Below the pieces are notes generated by a model. It saw only the letters and a list, made by a program, of their open reading frames with translations. It did not search any database and was not told the DNA's origin. From Candidatus Schekmanbacteria bacterium (GTDB lineage Bacteria; Schekmanbacteria; GWA2-38-11; J061): 30,054 nucleotides of DNA. A program made the position numbers and the translations under genes. Positions 1-9,376 of the stretch are shown here, piece after piece (position 1 is the stretch's first letter; each line of letters begins with the position of its first letter). Location of the stretch: the NCBI GenBank assembly GCA_003695725.1, contig RFHX01000040.1, positions 1-30,054 of the forward strand. Reading direction: 5' to 3'.

Positions 1-150
1 GTATTAGGTGCCGGCACCATTATATGTCCTAAATGTGATACCGAAATTTCATATTCCTTATTGTTCGATGATGAAATTGAATGTCCTCTTTGTGGCACGG
101 TTTATATATTAGATGCCAAGAAAAAACATTGGATTCCAAAAGGCAAATGA
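1..150 (+). CDS. Zinc-ribbon protein, 3' end only (start lies before the window)
   Basis: An open frame runs in from the window edge and ends at a TGA at 148-150, giving the last 49 residues of a protein. It contains two CxxC pairs, CPKC (residues 9-12 of the visible part) and CPLC (residues 28-31), spaced as in a zinc ribbon that binds one zinc through four cysteines. The tail is short and basic and ends in KGK. What precedes the ribbon cannot be seen, so no function is assigned. It may be a small regulatory or RNA/DNA-binding protein. A strong promoter starts 30 bases after its stop, so miaB need not depend on its transcription. Confidence 0.6.
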   Translation, partial: VLGAGTIICPKCDTEISYSLLFDDEIECPLCGTVYILDAKKKHWIPKGK

Positions 151-180
151 CATCTCAAAATTGAAAGCGCATCCACTATT

Positions 181-209
181 TTGACATAGTATCTCAAATA
201 AATTATAAT
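181..209 (+). promoter_or_regulatory. Perfect consensus sigma70-type promoter of miaB
   Basis: TTGACA at 181-186 and TATAAT at 204-209 are separated by exactly 17 bases, matching the housekeeping sigma consensus at all 12 positions. Transcription would begin near 216, about 25 bases before the ATG at 241. This site also shows that the organism uses ordinary sigma70-type promoters. Confidence 0.8.
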
Positions 210-240
210 TCCATTCCTTGTTAATCAAGTGGGTATTCCT

Positions 241-1554
241 ATGGAAAAGCAGAGATACTTTATTCATACTTTCGGGTGTCAGATGAATGAGCATGACTCT
301 CAGCGAATAGCAGGTATTCTCGAAGCTGATGGCTATTCAGAAACATCTAATTCATCAGATGCCGATGTAGTCCTGCTCAACACCTGTTGTGTGCGTGCAA
401 AGGCAGAACAGAAGGTACTATCTGAAATAGGAAAACTTTCCCTTTTAAAGGCAAGAAGAAATTTTATTTTGGCTGTATGCGGTTGTATGGCGCAGAAAGA
501 GAAAAGAAAAATTATTAAACGGTTTCCTGAAGTAGATATTGTCTTGGGTACAAATGATGTAATTCACCTCAAAAAAGCAATAGATAAAGCTAAAAAAGGA
601 GAAAAGACTATATTTGCTTCATCAGATTTCAAATCTTTCAATAGCGCAATTCCTTTCTTGAAGAAAGGAAATATAAAAGAATTTGTGACCATTATGGAAG
701 GATGTAATAATTTTTGCAGTTATTGTATTGTTCCCTTTGTGAGAGGGAGGGAAAGAAGCAGACCTTTGGAAGAGATAATTTGTGAGGTGGAGCATCTTGC
801 AAAGGGTGGTTGTAAAGAAGTTACATTGCTGGGCCAAAATGTTAATTCCTATAATTCACCGTCATCTGACGCTTGTGATTTCTCGACTCTTTTAGAGAAG
901 ATTAATGAAATAGAAGGTATCGAGAGGATTCGTTTCGTTACATCACATCCGAAGGATTTTGACAGGAAACTTATAAATGCTATTAAGAGGCTTGATAAAG
1001 TTTGCAGGAATATCCATTTACCTCTTCAGTCCGGATCTGACAAAATTCTTAAGTTAATGAATCGAAACTACACCGTTGAAGAATATATGGAGAAAATCGA
1101 GCTGTTAAAGAGTGAAATTCCAGAGGTGGGCATTTCGTCAGATATTATTGTCGGATTCCCGGGAGAAGATGAAGAAGATTTTAATTATACATTGAATGCC
1201 ATTGAAAAGATTAGGTTTGATACCCTTTTTTCTTTTTGTTATTCCCATAGACCTCCTGCAAAAAGCTCTACATTAGATGAAACTTTGACTATTGAGGAGA
1301 AATTAGAGCGGCTCAACCTTCTTCAGTCGATTCAAAGGAAAATCTCTATGGAAAAGAATATTGCAGAGGAAGGAAAGATAAAGGCTGTATTGGTCGAAGG
1401 TGTGAGTAAAAGAAGCAGCAAGGATTTAACAGGCAGGACCGAACAAAACAGAGTTGTTAATTTTAAAGGTGATGAATCTTTGATAGGGAAAATTGTGCAG
1501 GTTAAAATTACCAAAGCATACAGCAATAGTCTTCGAGGCAGAATTGACCGATAA
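241..1554 (+). CDS. miaB: tRNA-2-methylthio-N6-dimethylallyladenosine synthase MiaB
   Basis: MiaB is a radical-SAM methylthiotransferase that adds a methylthio group to i6A37 of tRNAs reading UNN codons. It carries two [4Fe-4S] clusters. The N-terminal UPF0004 domain supplies C13 (FGCQMN), C49 (in NTCCVR) and C82 (in CGCMAQ). The radical-SAM domain has the CxxxCxxC cluster at C155, C159 and C162. The C-terminal part (about residues 375-437) is a TRAM domain with the typical GRTEQNRVV segment. The length of 437 residues is normal. A GTG at 229 is also in frame. I chose ATG 241 because it matches the usual family N-terminus, has GTGGG about 7 bases upstream, and lies at a sensible distance from the consensus promoter. 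The related MtaB and RimO are less likely given the NTCCVR and GCNNFCSYC motifs. Confidence 0.95.
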   Translation: MEKQRYFIHTFGCQMNEHDSQRIAGILEADGYSETSNSSDADVVLLNTCCVRAKAEQKVLSEIGKLSLLKARRNFILAVCGCMAQKEKRKIIKRFPEVDIVLGTNDVIHLKKAIDKAKKGEKTIFASSDFKSFNSAIPFLKKGNIKEFVTIMEGCNNFCSYCIVPFVRGRERSRPLEEIICEVEHLAKGGCKEVTLLGQNVNSYNSPSSDACDFSTLLEKINEIEGIERIRFVTSHPKDFDRKLINAIKRLDKVCRNIHLPLQSGSDKILKLMNRNYTVEEYMEKIELLKSEIPEVGISSDIIVGFPGEDEEDFNYTLNAIEKIRFDTLFSFCYSHRPPAKSSTLDETLTIEEKLERLNLLQSIQRKISMEKNIAEEGKIKAVLVEGVSKRSSKDLTGRTEQNRVVNFKGDESLIGKIVQVKITKAYSNSLRGRIDR

Positions 1555-1558
1555 AGCT

Positions 1559-2320
1559 TCAAGATTCTTTATCGACACTATTTTCCAGTCTGCCGATTCC
1601 TTCAATCTCTACTGCAATTTCATCGCCAACTTTTAAACTTCCAACGCCTGGAGGTGTGCCGGTGATAATCACGTCTTCAGGCAGTAGTGTCATTATTTTC
1701 GATATGAATGAGACAAGAAAATATGGCTTGAATATCATTAAATTTGTTGATGAATCTTGAACTATTTTGCCATTTAGGTAAGTTTTTATTTTAAGGTGAT
1801 TAGGGTCTAATTCTGTTTCGATTACTGGACCTAACGGGGCAAAGGTATCAAATCCTTTTCCTCGAGTAAATTGTCCATCCTTCCTTTGCAAATCCCGTGC
1901 AGTAATGTCGTTTGCGCATGTAAATCCTGCCACATATTCCTTTGCTTCTTCTTCAGATACATCTTTACATCTTTTCCCAATTACGATTGCAAGTTCTCCT
2001 TCATAGTCTACCTGTCTCGATTGAGGAGGATAAATTATCTTCTCCTTATGACCTATTACCGATGTTGACGGCTTCATAAATAGCATTGGCTCATCGGGAA
2101 TTGGTGAACCAAATTCCTTGGCATGGTCTTTGTAGTTCAAACCGATAGCTACTATTTTGGAAGGATTACAAGGTGTTAAAAACTTGGCAGATGATAAAGG
2201 GAATTTTTTCCCTGTGAGAGAATAGTCGTCAAAAAAATTTCCAGTGATCTCTTCGATATTCCCATTATTGATTATGCCTTCAATCTTTCTATCCTCGATA
2301 ATAACCTGTGCAAACTTCAT
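1559..2320 (-). CDS. Fumarylacetoacetate hydrolase (FAH) family protein
   Basis: This 253-residue protein is a single-domain member of the FAH superfamily, metal-dependent enzymes that cleave, decarboxylate or tautomerise beta-diketo acids. Diagnostic segments are GLNYKDHAKE (about residues 60-69), FMKPSTSVIG, the metal-binding acidic cluster in DYEGELAIVIG, CANDITARDLQ, and the C-terminal TGTPPGVG. The family includes acylpyruvases, homoprotocatechuate-pathway isomerase/decarboxylases and oxaloacetate tautomerases. The sequence alone does not choose among them, and no catabolic neighbours help. The start has a GAGGA ribosome binding site about 6-7 bases upstream. It lies 72 bases downstream of ftsK on the same strand and may be cotranscribed. 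Its stop faces the miaB stop with only 4 bases between them. Confidence 0.9.
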   Translation of the reverse strand: MKFAQVIIEDRKIEGIINNGNIEEITGNFFDDYSLTGKKFPLSSAKFLTPCNPSKIVAIGLNYKDHAKEFGSPIPDEPMLFMKPSTSVIGHKEKIIYPPQSRQVDYEGELAIVIGKRCKDVSEEEAKEYVAGFTCANDITARDLQRKDGQFTRGKGFDTFAPLGPVIETELDPNHLKIKTYLNGKIVQDSSTNLMIFKPYFLVSFISKIMTLLPEDVIITGTPPGVGSLKVGDEIAVEIEGIGRLENSVDKES

Positions 2321-2392
2321 TTTATTCCTCGCTTTGGATTTGAATAGTTGTAGAAATTTTATGATGATTGAATGTCGCTATCAGATAAGAAT

Positions 2393-4645
2393 TTAGGATT
2401 GATTTTCTTCATTGTCGTTTTTGTACTTTTTGCGGTTTTCTAAAAATTCTTCAACTTCTGTTTCATCGATAAGAACTTCTCGGGGTTTCACACCGTCTGC
2501 CGGGCCAATAAGGCCTTCTGCTTCCATCTTTTCAATAATTCTCGCCGCCCGATTATAACCAACTCGGAATTTTCTTTGGACCAATGATATAGAAACGCTT
2601 TTTGTTTTTGCAAGCCATCTTACAACTTCTTCGTATATCTCATCCTCTTCTTCCTCAATTTCACTTTCTTTTTCGCTCGGCAATGGAGTAAGTACAGTCA
2701 TATCGGGCTGTGATATACCCTGCGCCTTGATATGGTTTACTACAGCTTGAACTTCCGTATCTGAAACAAAAGCACCATGAATTCTAGTTAAGCGATTATA
2801 ACCCGGAGACATCAACAGCATATCACCTTTGCCCAATAATTGTTCTGCGCCGTTTTGGTCTAGAATTGTTCTTGAATCCACTTTCACAGATACTTGCAGG
2901 GCAATCCGCCATGAAAAGTTTGCTTTTATAACTCCTGTAATTACATCTACTGATGGTCTTTGAGTTGCCATTATTAAATGTATGCCTGCAGCTCTTGCCA
3001 TTTGGGAAAGCCGTTGAATTGAATCTTCTACTGTTTTTGACGCCGCAATCATTAAATCTGCCAGTTCATCTATGAAAATAACGATATAGGGTAAAATATT
3101 TTCTTCCTCATCCCTGTTTTCTTCTCTTAATAAGCGATTATATCTTGTTATGCTTCTAACTCCCCTATTTTTCATCAACTGATATCTTCTTTCCATTTCT
3201 CTTACTGCCCATTGAAGAGCGTAAGATGCTTCTTTTGGATTTGTTACAACCGGTGTTAAAAGATGAGGTATGTCTTGATAAACAGAAAGTTCAAGCATTT
3301 TCGGGTCAACCATTATCATTTTAACTTCTTTCGGTGTTGCTCTGTAGAGGAGGCTTAAAATCATCATATTTACAGCAACACTTTTACCTGACCCTGTTGC
3401 CCCTGCAATCAAAAGATGCGGCATCTTTGCTAAATCTTCTACCACAACATTGCCAAGTATGTCTTTCCCAAGGGCAATACATATTTTTGAAGGATGAGAC
3501 TGAAATTTATCAGATTGAAGGATCTCTTTAAGATAGACATTTTCTCTTTTATTGTTTGGAATCTCAATCCCCACGGTGCCTTTTCCGGGTATGGGCGCTA
3601 CAATTCTAACATTGATTGTTTTCATTGCCATTGCCAAGTCATTGGTGAGCGACACAATTTTATTCAACTTTATTCCCGGTGCAGGCTCAAATTCATACAT
3701 TGTAATAACAGGGCCAGTTCTCACTTCGCAAACCTTTCCTTCGATACCGAAATCCAAAAGTTTTTTTTCTAATATCTTTGAATTCAAAAGGATATCCTGT
3801 TTGGTGATTTTCGATTCACTTTTTTTCGGTTCTCTGAGAAGATTTAGAGAAGGGAGCATATATTCTTTGGCGAAATCAAAGCGCTGCTGTTCAGGTTCGG
3901 GAATTTCCTCTCCTTTGTCCATATCGATTTCGATTTGTTCTATATTTGGTCTGGGTTTCTTCTTTTCACTCTCAATTTTCGGTTTTATATTGGCGGAATG
4001 CTTCTTTTTTTGTTTCCAATTGATATAGAAGTCAAATGCCTTATCGATTTTTTCATAAGACCACCGTACCGAAACAGCAACTGCATTAAATGCTTTTCTC
4101 GTTATATCAATAATGGAAAATTCTGTTAGAAGGAAGAGAGAGAGAATAAAAAATGAAACAAGAATAATATAGGTGCCGGCAGGTCCGGCAAGTCTTTCTG
4201 AAGGTCCTGTCAAGTATAGACCAATTATGCCGCCAGGAGTTATACCCTTTGAAAATTCAATAAGCTCATTATGCCTGAAAGGAAATTGAAGCAGCGTGCA
4301 TAAACTTGTGAAAAAAAGTATGAAACCAATGGACTTTATAACAATGTGGTCTATCTTTTCCTTCCTTATGAGGTTTAAACTGAAAAGGAAAATAAAAAGA
4401 GGCATTAAAAGAGATGCATAACCGAAAACCTCAAACAAAAGTGCCGAACATTCTGCCCCTATTAAACCTGCAAGATTGTTGTATTTGCCTTCTGTTATGT
4501 TTTTGGAATCAGCAGAAAACCAAGTCGTATCATGGGGATTGTGCGATATAAGACTAAGAGAAAGAAGAAGTGCAAAAGCTAAAAGAAAGAAAGCACTTAT
4601 ATCTCGTTTTATACTTCTACCCTTTGAAATTTGTCCTTTGCTCAT
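2393..4645 (-). CDS. ftsK: DNA translocase FtsK/SpoIIIE
   Basis: FtsK is a hexameric, membrane-anchored ATPase that pumps chromosomal DNA at the division septum and promotes dimer resolution. The N-terminal third (residues about 18-180) contains four hydrophobic segments. An acidic/basic linker with many E, K and P follows (about 200-270), then the motor domain with Walker A GATGSGKS near residues 415-422 and Walker B MIMVDPK. Conserved ATQRPSVDVITG and GADQLLG-like (here GAEQLLGKGDML) segments follow. The C-terminus (about 665-740) is the winged-helix gamma domain that reads KOPS-type polar sequences (SISLVQRKFRVGYNRAARII). At 750 residues it has the short-linker form. The ribosome binding site is weak. 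It is divergent from ftsH, and a good promoter lies at 4678-4706. Confidence 0.96.
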   Translation of the reverse strand: MSKGQISKGRSIKRDISAFFLLAFALLLSLSLISHNPHDTTWFSADSKNITEGKYNNLAGLIGAECSALLFEVFGYASLLMPLFIFLFSLNLIRKEKIDHIVIKSIGFILFFTSLCTLLQFPFRHNELIEFSKGITPGGIIGLYLTGPSERLAGPAGTYIILVSFFILSLFLLTEFSIIDITRKAFNAVAVSVRWSYEKIDKAFDFYINWKQKKKHSANIKPKIESEKKKPRPNIEQIEIDMDKGEEIPEPEQQRFDFAKEYMLPSLNLLREPKKSESKITKQDILLNSKILEKKLLDFGIEGKVCEVRTGPVITMYEFEPAPGIKLNKIVSLTNDLAMAMKTINVRIVAPIPGKGTVGIEIPNNKRENVYLKEILQSDKFQSHPSKICIALGKDILGNVVVEDLAKMPHLLIAGATGSGKSVAVNMMILSLLYRATPKEVKMIMVDPKMLELSVYQDIPHLLTPVVTNPKEASYALQWAVREMERRYQLMKNRGVRSITRYNRLLREENRDEEENILPYIVIFIDELADLMIAASKTVEDSIQRLSQMARAAGIHLIMATQRPSVDVITGVIKANFSWRIALQVSVKVDSRTILDQNGAEQLLGKGDMLLMSPGYNRLTRIHGAFVSDTEVQAVVNHIKAQGISQPDMTVLTPLPSEKESEIEEEEDEIYEEVVRWLAKTKSVSISLVQRKFRVGYNRAARIIEKMEAEGLIGPADGVKPREVLIDETEVEEFLENRKKYKNDNEENQS

Positions 4646-4677
4646 TTTTCAGCATATTATGTAAAAGCACTATTGAA

Positions 4678-4706
4678 ATTATATAGAAAAAACAACAGTT
4701 CTACAA
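4678..4706 (-). promoter_or_regulatory. Probable sigma70-type promoter of ftsK
   Basis: Read on the minus strand, TTGTAG (complement of 4701-4706) and a perfect TATAAT (complement of 4678-4683) are spaced by 17 bases. Transcription would start near 4671, about 25 bases before the ftsK ATG. Confidence 0.55.
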
Positions 4707-4748
4707 GGATATAGTATCTCATCTATTCCAAAAAAGAAAAGTAATTTG

Positions 4749-4777
4749 TTGATTTTTTTCTGTATTTTTTTTAATAT
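4749..4777 (+). promoter_or_regulatory. Probable sigma70-type promoter of ftsH
   Basis: TTGATT (4749-4754) and TAATAT (4772-4777) are spaced by 17 bases in the 175-base divergent region between ftsK and ftsH. The expected start of transcription is near 4784, giving a leader of about 37 bases. It lies back to back with the ftsK promoter. Confidence 0.5.
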
Positions 4778-4820
4778 GATTTTGCGTTACTAAGATAGAA
4801 TCAATAGAAATAAAAGGATT

Positions 4821-6650
4821 ATGGCTTCCGGTGAAAAAATGAATCAATTCTATAAGAATTTAATGTTGTGGATAATACTGATTGTATTCACAATAATTCT
4901 ATTTAATGCCTTCAATAACAATAAAAATATTGCAAATGAATTTGATTATTCAAAATTTCTTCAATTTGTAAATGAAGGCAAGGTTGTAAAGGTAACAATT
5001 CAGGGAAATGATATCGAAGGTGTTTTGACTGACAATTCAAAGTTCAAAACTTATGCACCTGATGACCCAAAATTGATTGAGTTGCTCACAAGCAAAAATG
5101 TGCAGATTAAAGCCCTTGCGCCTCCTTCATCTCCTTGGTATGTAGTTTTTCTTTCATCTTGGTTTCCTCTTCTTGTGTTGTTGGGAATATGGGTTTTCTT
5201 TATGCGTCAAATGCAAGTGGGAGGAAATAAGGCGCTTTCCTTTGGCAAAAGCAAGGCAAGGCTTCTCAATGAGAGTCAGAACAAAGTCACTTTTGATGAT
5301 GTAGCAGGCATAGATGAGGCAAAACTTGAAGTTGAAGAGATTATCGAGTTTTTGAAAGATCCCCATAAGTTTCAAAAACTGGGAGGCAAAATACCTAAAG
5401 GAGTTCTGCTTATAGGTCCTCCCGGCACAGGAAAAACTTTGCTTGCAAGAGCCATAGCAGGCGAAGCAGATGTACCATTCTTTTCAATATCTGGTTCTGA
5501 TTTCGTAGAGATGTTTGTAGGCGTTGGCGCATCGAGAGTCAGAGATCTCTTTGAGCAAGGAAAGAAAAATGCCCCTTGTATTATCTTTATCGACGAAATA
5601 GATGCAGTAGGACGTCATCGCGGTGCAGGACTTGGGGGTGGACACGATGAAAGAGAACAGACATTGAACCAGCTTTTGGTTGAGATGGACGGATTTGAAT
5701 CAAATGAAGGAGTGATATTGATTGCAGCAACAAACCGTCCTGATGTTTTGGATCCTGCTCTTTTGAGGCCCGGTCGTTTTGACCGGCAGGTGGTGGTTCC
5801 GAGGCCCGATGTAAAGGGGCGCGAAGGGATTCTGAAAGTTCATACCAAGAAAATTCCTTTGGCGGAAAATGTTTCCTTGGAGATCATTGCAAGAGGAACT
5901 CCCGGATTTTCAGGTGCAGATTTGGCAAATCTTGTCAATGAAGCCGCTCTTTATGCAGCAAGGATAAATAAAGATAAAGTTGAGATGTCTGATTTTGAAT
6001 ACGCAAAGGATAAAGTCTTAATGGGCGTTGAAAGAAAAAGTATGATCATAAGTGAGGAAGAAAAAAGAATTACTGCTTATCATGAAGCAGGTCATACATT
6101 AGTCGCAAAACTTTTGCCGGGTACTGACCCAATTCATAAGGTCAGTATAATCCCGAGAGGAATGGCATTGGGGGTTACACAACAGCTTCCAATGGATGAA
6201 AAACATACATATCCTCTTGAATATCTCAGGAATAATATCTGTGTTTTGCTTGGCGGAAGACTTGCTGAAGATATAATCTTGTCACAGCCAACAACAGGTG
6301 CCGGCAATGATATTGAAAGAGCCACTGAATTGGCAAGAAAAATGGTATGCGAATGGGGAATGAGCAAAGAGCTGGGGCCCCTGACATTTGGGAAAAAGGA
6401 AGAGGAAATTTTTCTTGGAAGAGAAATTTCTAAACATAGAGATTACAGCGAAGCAACAGCCGTTGCGATTGATAGGGAAGTTAAAAATATTGTAATGGAA
6501 TGTTATAATCTTGCTAAGTCTCTGCTTCTATCAAAAATTGATGTTCTCAATGCATTGGCAAAAGCTCTTCTTGAAAAAGAAGTGCTTAACGGCGAAGAGA
6601 TAGATAAAATTGTCAATAGCGAAGGTAAGGAAGCCATCACGGCTGCATAA
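4821..6650 (+). CDS. ftsH: ATP-dependent zinc metalloprotease FtsH
   Basis: FtsH is the membrane-bound AAA+ protease that degrades misfolded membrane proteins and selected regulators. Two transmembrane helices (about residues 13-31 and 104-128) flank a small extracytoplasmic domain. The AAA module has Walker A GPPGTGKT near residue 200, Walker [12 protein letters not shown] and the second region of homology ending in RPGRFDRQ. The protease domain has the zinc site HEAGH at residues 421-425 and the third ligand region [10 protein letters not shown]. Length (609 residues) is normal. ATG 4821 has AGG at 4815-4817. An ATG at 4839 is an alternative that would remove six residues. It is the first gene of a plus-strand run and is separated from folP by about 100 bases. 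Confidence 0.97.
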   Translation: MASGEKMNQFYKNLMLWIILIVFTIILFNAFNNNKNIANEFDYSKFLQFVNEGKVVKVTIQGNDIEGVLTDNSKFKTYAPDDPKLIELLTSKNVQIKALAPPSSPWYVVFLSSWFPLLVLLGIWVFFMRQMQVGGNKALSFGKSKARLLNESQNKVTFDDVAGIDEAKLEVEEIIEFLKDPHKFQKLGGKIPKGVLLIGPPGTGKTLLARAIAGEADVPFFSISGSDFVEMFVGVGASRVRDLFEQGKKNAPCIIFIDEIDAVGRHRGAGLGGGHDEREQTLNQLLVEMDGFESNEGVILIAATNRPDVLDPALLRPGRFDRQVVVPRPDVKGREGILKVHTKKIPLAENVSLEIIARGTPGFSGADLANLVNEAALYAARINKDKVEMSDFEYAKDKVLMGVERKSMIISEEEKRITAYHEAGHTLVAKLLPGTDPIHKVSIIPRGMALGVTQQLPMDEKHTYPLEYLRNNICVLLGGRLAEDIILSQPTTGAGNDIERATELARKMVCEWGMSKELGPLTFGKKEEEIFLGREISKHRDYSEATAVAIDREVKNIVMECYNLAKSLLLSKIDVLNALAKALLEKEVLNGEEIDKIVNSEGKEAITAA

Positions 6651-6753
6651 AGAAATTCTTTAAAAAGAAAAAAAAGAAGTTAAATATTGTATTTTATTGA
6701 ATCCTTGAAGAAACATTTCACTTTTTTATCCTATTCTTTTTTGGAGTTTTTTG

Positions 6754-7599
6754 ATGAACAATTTCCGCATAGATTTTCCAAGAGGTATTTCTCTTTGTTT
6801 GGATAATTCACTTGCAGTAATGGGAGTCATTAATTGTACTCCTGATTCTTTTTATGACGGAGGAAAATACAGTTCTGCTGACGAAGCAGTTGAAAGAGCA
6901 TTAAGAATGGAAGAGGAGGGAGCAAAGATAATTGATGTAGGTGGTGAATCGACAAGGCCGGGCAGTAAACGAGTAGATGCAAAAGAGGAACTTTCAAGAG
7001 TTATTCCTGTTGTTAAAAAATTGCGGAAAAAAAGTAAAATTCTAATTTCTGTTGACACATATAAATCTGAAGTTGCAACTGCCGCTTTAGACAATGGAGC
7101 TGATTTAGTAAATGACATTAGTGGATTCGATTTTGATGCAAAAATGCCTGAAACTATTGCTCATTTTGGATGCCCTGTAATTATAGGGCATATTAAAGGC
7201 AAACCGGAAACTATGCAAAAAGGAGTAAAATATAGGAATGTTGTCAATGAAGTAATGAAAAAACTTGAAGATAAAACAGATATGGCTGTAAAATCTGGTA
7301 TAAGGAAAGATTTAATTCTTATCGATCCGGGAATAGGATTTGGAAAGAAGGTTGAAGACAATTTGAGAATAATCAAGTATCTCAATCAAATAAAGAAGCT
7401 TGAAAGGCCTATAGTCATAGGTGCTTCGAGAAAAAGCTTTATTGGAAAGATACTGGATGTAGAACCGGAAGAGAGATTGGAAGGGAGTCTTGCTGTTGCT
7501 TCTATTGCCGCATTGAATGGAGCAGACATTATAAGAGCCCATGATGTAAAGGAAACTGTTAGAGCTCTTAAAGTTGTGGAAAGCATATTATCTGCATAG
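6754..7599 (+). CDS. folP: Dihydropteroate synthase
   Basis: FolP condenses 4-aminobenzoate with 6-hydroxymethyl-dihydropterin pyrophosphate in folate synthesis and is the sulfonamide target. The TIM-barrel signatures are present in order: GVINCTPDSFYDGG near residues 24-37, DVGGESTRPGS, ISVDTYK, NDISGFD, LIDPGIGFGKK and GASRKSFIG. The length of 281 residues is normal. I chose ATG 6754 over the adjacent in-frame TTG at 6751 because GGAG at 6743-6746 sits 7 bases before it. The stop codon overlaps the ribosome binding site of cdaA, so the two genes are probably translationally coupled. Confidence 0.96.
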   Translation: MNNFRIDFPRGISLCLDNSLAVMGVINCTPDSFYDGGKYSSADEAVERALRMEEEGAKIIDVGGESTRPGSKRVDAKEELSRVIPVVKKLRKKSKILISVDTYKSEVATAALDNGADLVNDISGFDFDAKMPETIAHFGCPVIIGHIKGKPETMQKGVKYRNVVNEVMKKLEDKTDMAVKSGIRKDLILIDPGIGFGKKVEDNLRIIKYLNQIKKLERPIVIGASRKSFIGKILDVEPEERLEGSLAVASIAALNGADIIRAHDVKETVRALKVVESILSA

Positions 7600-7607
7600 G
7601 AGATAAA

Positions 7608-8396
7608 TTGGAATTACCTTTGGGCATAACTTATATTGATCTTTTTAAAAACGCTCTTGATATTCTTATTGTGGCATTCATCATTTATCGCCTTCTCCTT
7701 TTCATAAAAGGAACACGAGCAATACAGATGTTAATCGGTTTAATTCTCTTTAGTTTCGTCTATTTGCTTTCTGAATATTTCGAATTTACAACAACTCACT
7801 GGATAATGGAACATTTCTGGTCAGTTCTCCTTATTGCCATTCTTATTCTTTTTCAACCGGAGATTAGAGCAATGCTTGCCGAGATGGGACAAAGACCAAT
7901 TATGGCTTCCTTCTTCAAATACGAAGGACAACAGGTAATGGGTGAAATCATAAAAGCCGTGATGATTTTGTCAGAAAGAAGAATAGGGGCTCTAATTGTC
8001 CTTGAAAGGGAAACGAAACTGCGTCCCTATGTGCAAGTTGGTGCCATTCTTATGAGCAGAGTTACGGAGCGCCTCATTTTAAGCATTTTTCAACCAGAAT
8101 CACCACTTCATGACGGCGCTATTATTATCGGAGAAGATAATAGAATTTTTGCTGCCGGATGTTATTTACCTCTTACTTCAAGGACAGATATATCAAAATA
8201 TTTGGGCACAAGGCACCGGGCAGCGGTAGGAATTAGTGAGGAAACAGATGCCGTTGTAATAGTTGTTTCTGAAGAAACCGGAACAATTTCTATTGCAGAA
8301 GGGGGTCAGCTTTATAGCAACCTTTCAGAAGATTCACTAAGAGAGAGACTGCAGTCTCTTTTTAAGATAACGGCGAAAAAAGGAACAAAAAAATGA
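7608..8396 (+). CDS. cdaA: Diadenylate cyclase CdaA (DacA type)
   Basis: CdaA makes cyclic di-AMP from two ATP. Three N-terminal membrane helices (about residues 9-32, 34-55 and 66-84) are followed by the DAC domain. Its catalytic motifs are DGA at D169 (in SPLHDGAII) and RHR at 202-204 (in GTRHRAAVG). The length of 262 residues is typical. The start is a TTG: AGGAGAT at 7598-7604 is placed correctly for it and overlaps the folP stop, and the family N-terminus fits. The last 4 bases overlap cdaR. CdaA and CdaR act together at the membrane in characterised bacteria. The usual third partner, glmM, is not present here; pdxJ follows instead. Confidence 0.95.
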   Translation: MELPLGITYIDLFKNALDILIVAFIIYRLLLFIKGTRAIQMLIGLILFSFVYLLSEYFEFTTTHWIMEHFWSVLLIAILILFQPEIRAMLAEMGQRPIMASFFKYEGQQVMGEIIKAVMILSERRIGALIVLERETKLRPYVQVGAILMSRVTERLILSIFQPESPLHDGAIIIGEDNRIFAAGCYLPLTSRTDISKYLGTRHRAAVGISEETDAVVIVVSEETGTISIAEGGQLYSNLSEDSLRERLQSLFKITAKKGTKK

Positions 8397-9322
8397 AAAG
8401 ATGGCTGTCGAATAATCTGCTGCTAAAAGCTTTTTCGCTTTTATTTGCGGCTCTCTTATGGTTTTATCTGACTGCGGAGCAGGAAGCGGAACTTGGTTTC
8501 CCAGTAAGAATCGAATTTAGTGGACTGCCTTCATCTCTCGTAGTATCAGAAGGTAAAATAGACCATGCTACAGTATGGCTTCGAGGAGTAAGAAGAAACC
8601 TTTTCAACCTTAGAGCGAAAAATATGGTATTTAAGGTAGACCTGAAAGAAGCAACTGAAGGAATGCTTGTTTATCCACTAACAGAAGATGGATTGGAAAA
8701 GATTCCTGGCATTGTTGTTGAGAAAATTGTGCCACCTGTTTTGAATTTGAAAATTGAGAAGCTTATTAAAAAAAGTCTTTATGTCAAACCAAAATTGAAA
8801 GGAATGGTCCCGCGCGGTTATGAGTTTGTTAGCGCATCAGTTTATCCAAGAGTTATACAGGTGCGTGGAAGAAGAAGTGTCCTTCAGGGAATGAAAAGTA
8901 TTTATACCTACCCTGTGGATATCTCAAATTTGACACAGCCTGCCAATTTTGAAGTTCCAGCCAATTTAGAGGCATACGATTTAGAGCTTGTTGATGATTC
9001 GCGTATGGTTAAAGTTCGAGTAAATGTGAAAGAACATATTGTCCAAAAAAGATTTGTTGGCCTTCCTCTTATAGTAAAAGAATTACCTCAGAATTATAAT
9101 GCAACGATTACACCTACCACCACAACCATAGAAGTAAAAGGACCGGAAATTTTACTTGATAATTTAAAACCTGTGGATATAAAGGTCTTCGTAAGTGCTA
9201 AAAATTTGCCGGCTGGAATCTTTTATAAGAGACGAGCAGAAGTAGAACTTCCTGAAAAAGTTTCCGTAGTAAAGATTGAGCCGGCACTTTATAAGATAAA
9301 GAAGTTCCGTAGAAAAAAATAG
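8393..9322 (+). CDS. cdaR: CdaR, YbbR-domain regulator of diadenylate cyclase
   Basis: A single N-terminal membrane helix (about residues 8-25) is followed by an extracytoplasmic part made of YbbR repeats. These show recurrent beta-rich segments such as YVKPKLKGMVPRGYEF and the pattern I-x-V-x-G. In Firmicutes CdaR binds and modulates CdaA; this role is inferred here from the family and from the 4-base ATGA overlap with cdaA. The protein (309 residues) is shorter than four-repeat homologs and probably has about three repeats. An AAGGA sequence lies upstream inside the cdaA end. The C-terminus is very basic (KKFRRKK). Confidence 0.88.
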   Translation: MKRWLSNNLLLKAFSLLFAALLWFYLTAEQEAELGFPVRIEFSGLPSSLVVSEGKIDHATVWLRGVRRNLFNLRAKNMVFKVDLKEATEGMLVYPLTEDGLEKIPGIVVEKIVPPVLNLKIEKLIKKSLYVKPKLKGMVPRGYEFVSASVYPRVIQVRGRRSVLQGMKSIYTYPVDISNLTQPANFEVPANLEAYDLELVDDSRMVKVRVNVKEHIVQKRFVGLPLIVKELPQNYNATITPTTTTIEVKGPEILLDNLKPVDIKVFVSAKNLPAGIFYKRRAEVELPEKVSVVKIEPALYKIKKFRRKK

Positions 9323-9376
9323 AGTAGTTTTTCATAGGTTTTTGATTAGCAAGTTAATAATTAAGGTAAAGTGATA

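Noticed and set aside
1549-1574. 8-base-pair hairpin spanning the convergent miaB and FAH-family stop codons
   Set aside because: It has a 10-base loop and no T-run on either side, so it is not a convincing terminator and may be chance in AT-rich DNA.
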